DNA of 64,000 nt from assembly GCF_002105285.1 (NCBI RefSeq), contig NZ_MUHR01000003.1:1-64000 (forward strand). The letters run 5' to 3'. Made by a program: the position numbers and the translations under genes. The notes beneath the pieces are model-generated. The model saw only the letters and a list, made by a program, of their open reading frames with translations, was not told the origin of the DNA and did not search any database. The DNA comes from Planktotalea arctica. GTDB lineage: Bacteria; Pseudomonadota; Alphaproteobacteria; Rhodobacterales; Rhodobacteraceae. Positions 62,274-64,000 of the stretch are shown in pieces (within the stretch, counting starts at the first letter, position 1; the number at the start of each line of letters is the position of its first letter).

Positions 62274-64000
62274 TCACTCGGCAGCTTTAAGCGGTGTGTT
62301 CATCATCGGGGAAGGCTCTGCCTCGGGCGCATAGTTTTCGATCGGGTCGCTGTCGTCGCCCCAAATGATCATCGGCGCTTTGATGCGGCCCGCTTCACGC
62401 TGCAAGGCCCAATCACGCGCAGCGGCGCTGGAGCGGCCGAGCGAGAGCTTGGCGAGTAGCCGCGCAGTCCAATGCGCGTAGGTGGTGATCCAGACGCGCA
62501 GCGCCAGCATCGAGGGCGTGAACACCAGCGTCAGAACCGTCGCAATGCCAAGGCCAAAGACCACCGCCGTCGCCAGTTGCTTCCACCAAAGTGCTGTGGG
62601 ACTGTCGATCGAATAACCGCCATTGATGAAATCAAGGCTCAGACCGAACATCATCGGCGCGAGGCCAGCCATGGTCGTAATGGTGGTGAGCAGAACCGGG
62701 CGGATACGGTCCTCTGCAGTGCGCACGATCGCCTCGATCCGCGGCATGTAGCGGCTGTAATCCTGATAGGTGTCGATCAGAACAATGTTGTTGTTCACTA
62801 CGATCCCCGCCAGTGCGACGATACCCGTGCCCGTCATGATGATCGAAAACGCCTGATCCATAACCAGCATCCCGATCAGCACGCCTGTGGTGGACAAGAT
62901 CACCGCCAGCAGAACCAGAACCGAGTTATAAAGGCTGTTGAACTGCGCCAGAAGGATGATGAACATCAGCCCCAGCGCGCCCGCAAAGGCGGTTGACAGG
63001 AACTGCTGGCTTTCGGCCTGCTCTTCCTGATCGCCGGTCCATTCATGTTCGATCCCGTCCGGGAAGGGGCTCGTTTCGAGCCATTCGCTGAGGGTCGCGA
63101 TGCGCTCGTTGGCATTGATCGGCACATCTTTGGCCGTGCCGTCTTCGGCGATGATTTCCTTGGTGAGGCCCGCCGCAACGCCGGCTTTCACGTCAAAGTA
63201 ACGCTTTTGATCGATGCGGTTGATCTCGGCCAGTTTTTGCACAGGCTTGCGGGTGGTGAAGTTCGCAAGTGGAACCAGCCCGTCGCGTGTGCGCACCTTG
63301 AGCGAATCGAGCGTGCTTAGCACGCGGTCTTCCTCGGGCAGGCGCACGCGGATTTCGATTTCCTCGTCCGAACTCTCTACGCGCATCGTATCAAGCAAGA
63401 TACCGCGCGTCACGAGCTGCACCATACCGCCCACCGTGGCAACATCCGCGCCGTAGCGGCCCGCCTTTTCCACGTCCACGTCGATTTGCCAGTCAATGCC
63501 GGGCAGGGGGCGGGTGTCCTCGATCAAGGTAAGACCCGCTGTCGCTTCGAACTTTTCGCGCGCAAGTTTGGTCGAGGCCAGCAGGTCCTCCCAATTGTCG
63601 CCCTTTAGGCGCAGGTGCACGGGTTTACCCGACGCCGGACCGCGCGCCTGCGGGAGGATTTCGATCTCGATACCTGGGATCAGGCTCAATTCTTCGGTCA
63701 ATTCCGCAATCACCGTATCGCCGTCAAGTTCAGGGCGATCGCGGCGGTTTTCCCATGGGATTGTCTCAAGCTGGACCTGACCGATCGTGTCCTTCGGGAT
63801 GGCTGCGCCCGAGGCATCGGTGTTCAGCCCGCCCTCGCCAGCGAAGGCAAAGGCGCTTTGCACGCCGGGATGGCGCAGCACGACAGCTTCGGCCTTGGCG
63901 ACCAGCGCGTCCTTTTCCTGCAAGGACAGGTTGCCGCGCGCCAGCACGTAAACGATCGCCTGTTCTGGTTCGCTTTCCACAAAGAACTCAACGCCTTTGT
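62274..64000 (-). CDS. RND efflux pump permease, C-terminal part (5' partial)
   Basis: The frame is open to the right edge, so only the C-terminal 575 codons are seen. It shows the porter domain (ARGPASGKPVHLRLKGDN) and the membrane block LAGIVVNNNIVLIDTYQDYSR with TTMAGLAPMMFGL and ATVLTLVFTPSMLALR, typical of the second half of AcrB/HAE-type pumps. It exports drugs or other hydrophobic compounds by proton flow, together with an adaptor and an outer-membrane channel that are not in view. The stop lies 10 bp from repeat copy D. Confidence 0.92.
   Translation of the reverse strand, partial: KGVEFFVESEPEQAIVYVLARGNLSLQEKDALVAKAEAVVLRHPGVQSAFAFAGEGGLNTDASGAAIPKDTIGQVQLETIPWENRRDRPELDGDTVIAELTEELSLIPGIEIEILPQARGPASGKPVHLRLKGDNWEDLLASTKLAREKFEATAGLTLIEDTRPLPGIDWQIDVDVEKAGRYGADVATVGGMVQLVTRGILLDTMRVESSDEEIEIRVRLPEEDRVLSTLDSLKVRTRDGLVPLANFTTRKPVQKLAEINRIDQKRYFDVKAGVAAGLTKEIIAEDGTAKDVPINANERIATLSEWLETSPFPDGIEHEWTGDQEEQAESQQFLSTAFAGALGLMFIILLAQFNSLYNSVLVLLAVILSTTGVLIGMLVMDQAFSIIMTGTGIVALAGIVVNNNIVLIDTYQDYSRYMPRIEAIVRTAEDRIRPVLLTTITTMAGLAPMMFGLSLDFINGGYSIDSPTALWWKQLATAVVFGLGIATVLTLVFTPSMLALRVWITTYAHWTARLLAKLSLGRSSAAARDWALQREAGRIKAPMIIWGDDSDPIENYAPEAEPSPMMNTPLKAAE

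Overview
The window looks like a chromosomal segment of a marine alphaproteobacterium of the Rhodobacteraceae (Roseobacter group). The signs are: high G+C; a 5-aminolevulinate synthase whose active-site lysine falls at residue 248, as in Rhodobacter; a perfect FNR-type box upstream of it; the gene order dgt-argS-SPOR-nagZ-scpA-scpB; a soxBDAG sarcosine oxidase operon; two dimethylglycine-dehydrogenase-type proteins; Hint-domain RTX proteins; and a repeat found after genes that starts with a TT(G/A)AAATA(C/T)C core. It is mostly ordinary chromosome with a few accessory spots. No phage, integrase, transposase, rRNA or CRISPR array was seen.

Layout. 1-4.6 kb: the 3' part of a giant cadherin/RTX/Hint surface protein and a stand-alone Hint protein. 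4.6-10.1 kb: two divergent FAD/GcvT oxidoreductases of the dimethylglycine/sarcosine dehydrogenase family around a 17-bp inverted repeat, with a MocA-like nucleotidyltransferase coupled to one of them. 10.2-16.2 kb: valine catabolism, with 3-hydroxyisobutyryl-CoA hydrolase and 3-hydroxyisobutyrate dehydrogenase in a single open frame, then mmsA and a divergent LysR regulator. 16.2-23 kb: CBS protein, coaD, tpiA, two Fe-S assembly proteins, an MFS exporter, a RimK ligase fused to a retropepsin-like domain, and tgt. 23-27.6 kb: lon behind a near-perfect heat-shock promoter, an HU-like protein with a histone-like tail, a phosphatase and three tRNAs (Val, Asp, Asp). 27.6-39.8 kb: hydrolase and M20 peptidase, hemA, RodZ-like protein and ispG, a C5-cytosine methyltransferase coupled to a GIY-YIG nuclease, an M48 protease-DsbA pair, an aminotransferase and xth. 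39.8-41.9 kb: an AT-rich region with two DnaA-like boxes, then a 21-residue tandem-repeat small protein and an unrecognised 363-aa partner. 42-49.2 kb: erpA and the dgt-to-scpB operon. 49.3-51.2 kb: DUF1289, ruvX and ccmI. 51.5-57.2 kb: soxB, an AT-rich foreign-looking membrane gene, soxD, soxA and soxG. 57.3-64 kb: sodB, a LOG-family protein, a LysM protein, an Atm1-type ABC transporter, an ICMT-like methyltransferase and the end of an RND pump.

How the genes fit together. The sarcosine oxidase operon and the two DMGDH-type proteins all belong to demethylation of methylated glycines (glycine betaine, dimethylglycine, sarcosine), with the one-carbon unit passed to tetrahydrofolate by GcvT-type domains. 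The fused hydrolase/dehydrogenase and mmsA cover three consecutive steps of valine breakdown. The parts most likely to be new biology are the tandem-repeat protein with its partner (40.4-41.9 kb), the membrane gene lodged inside the sox operon (52.7-53.3 kb), the methyltransferase/GIY-YIG pair (34.0-35.7 kb) and the fused valine enzymes (10.5-12.4 kb). All functions are inferred from reading the sequence; no database search was possible.
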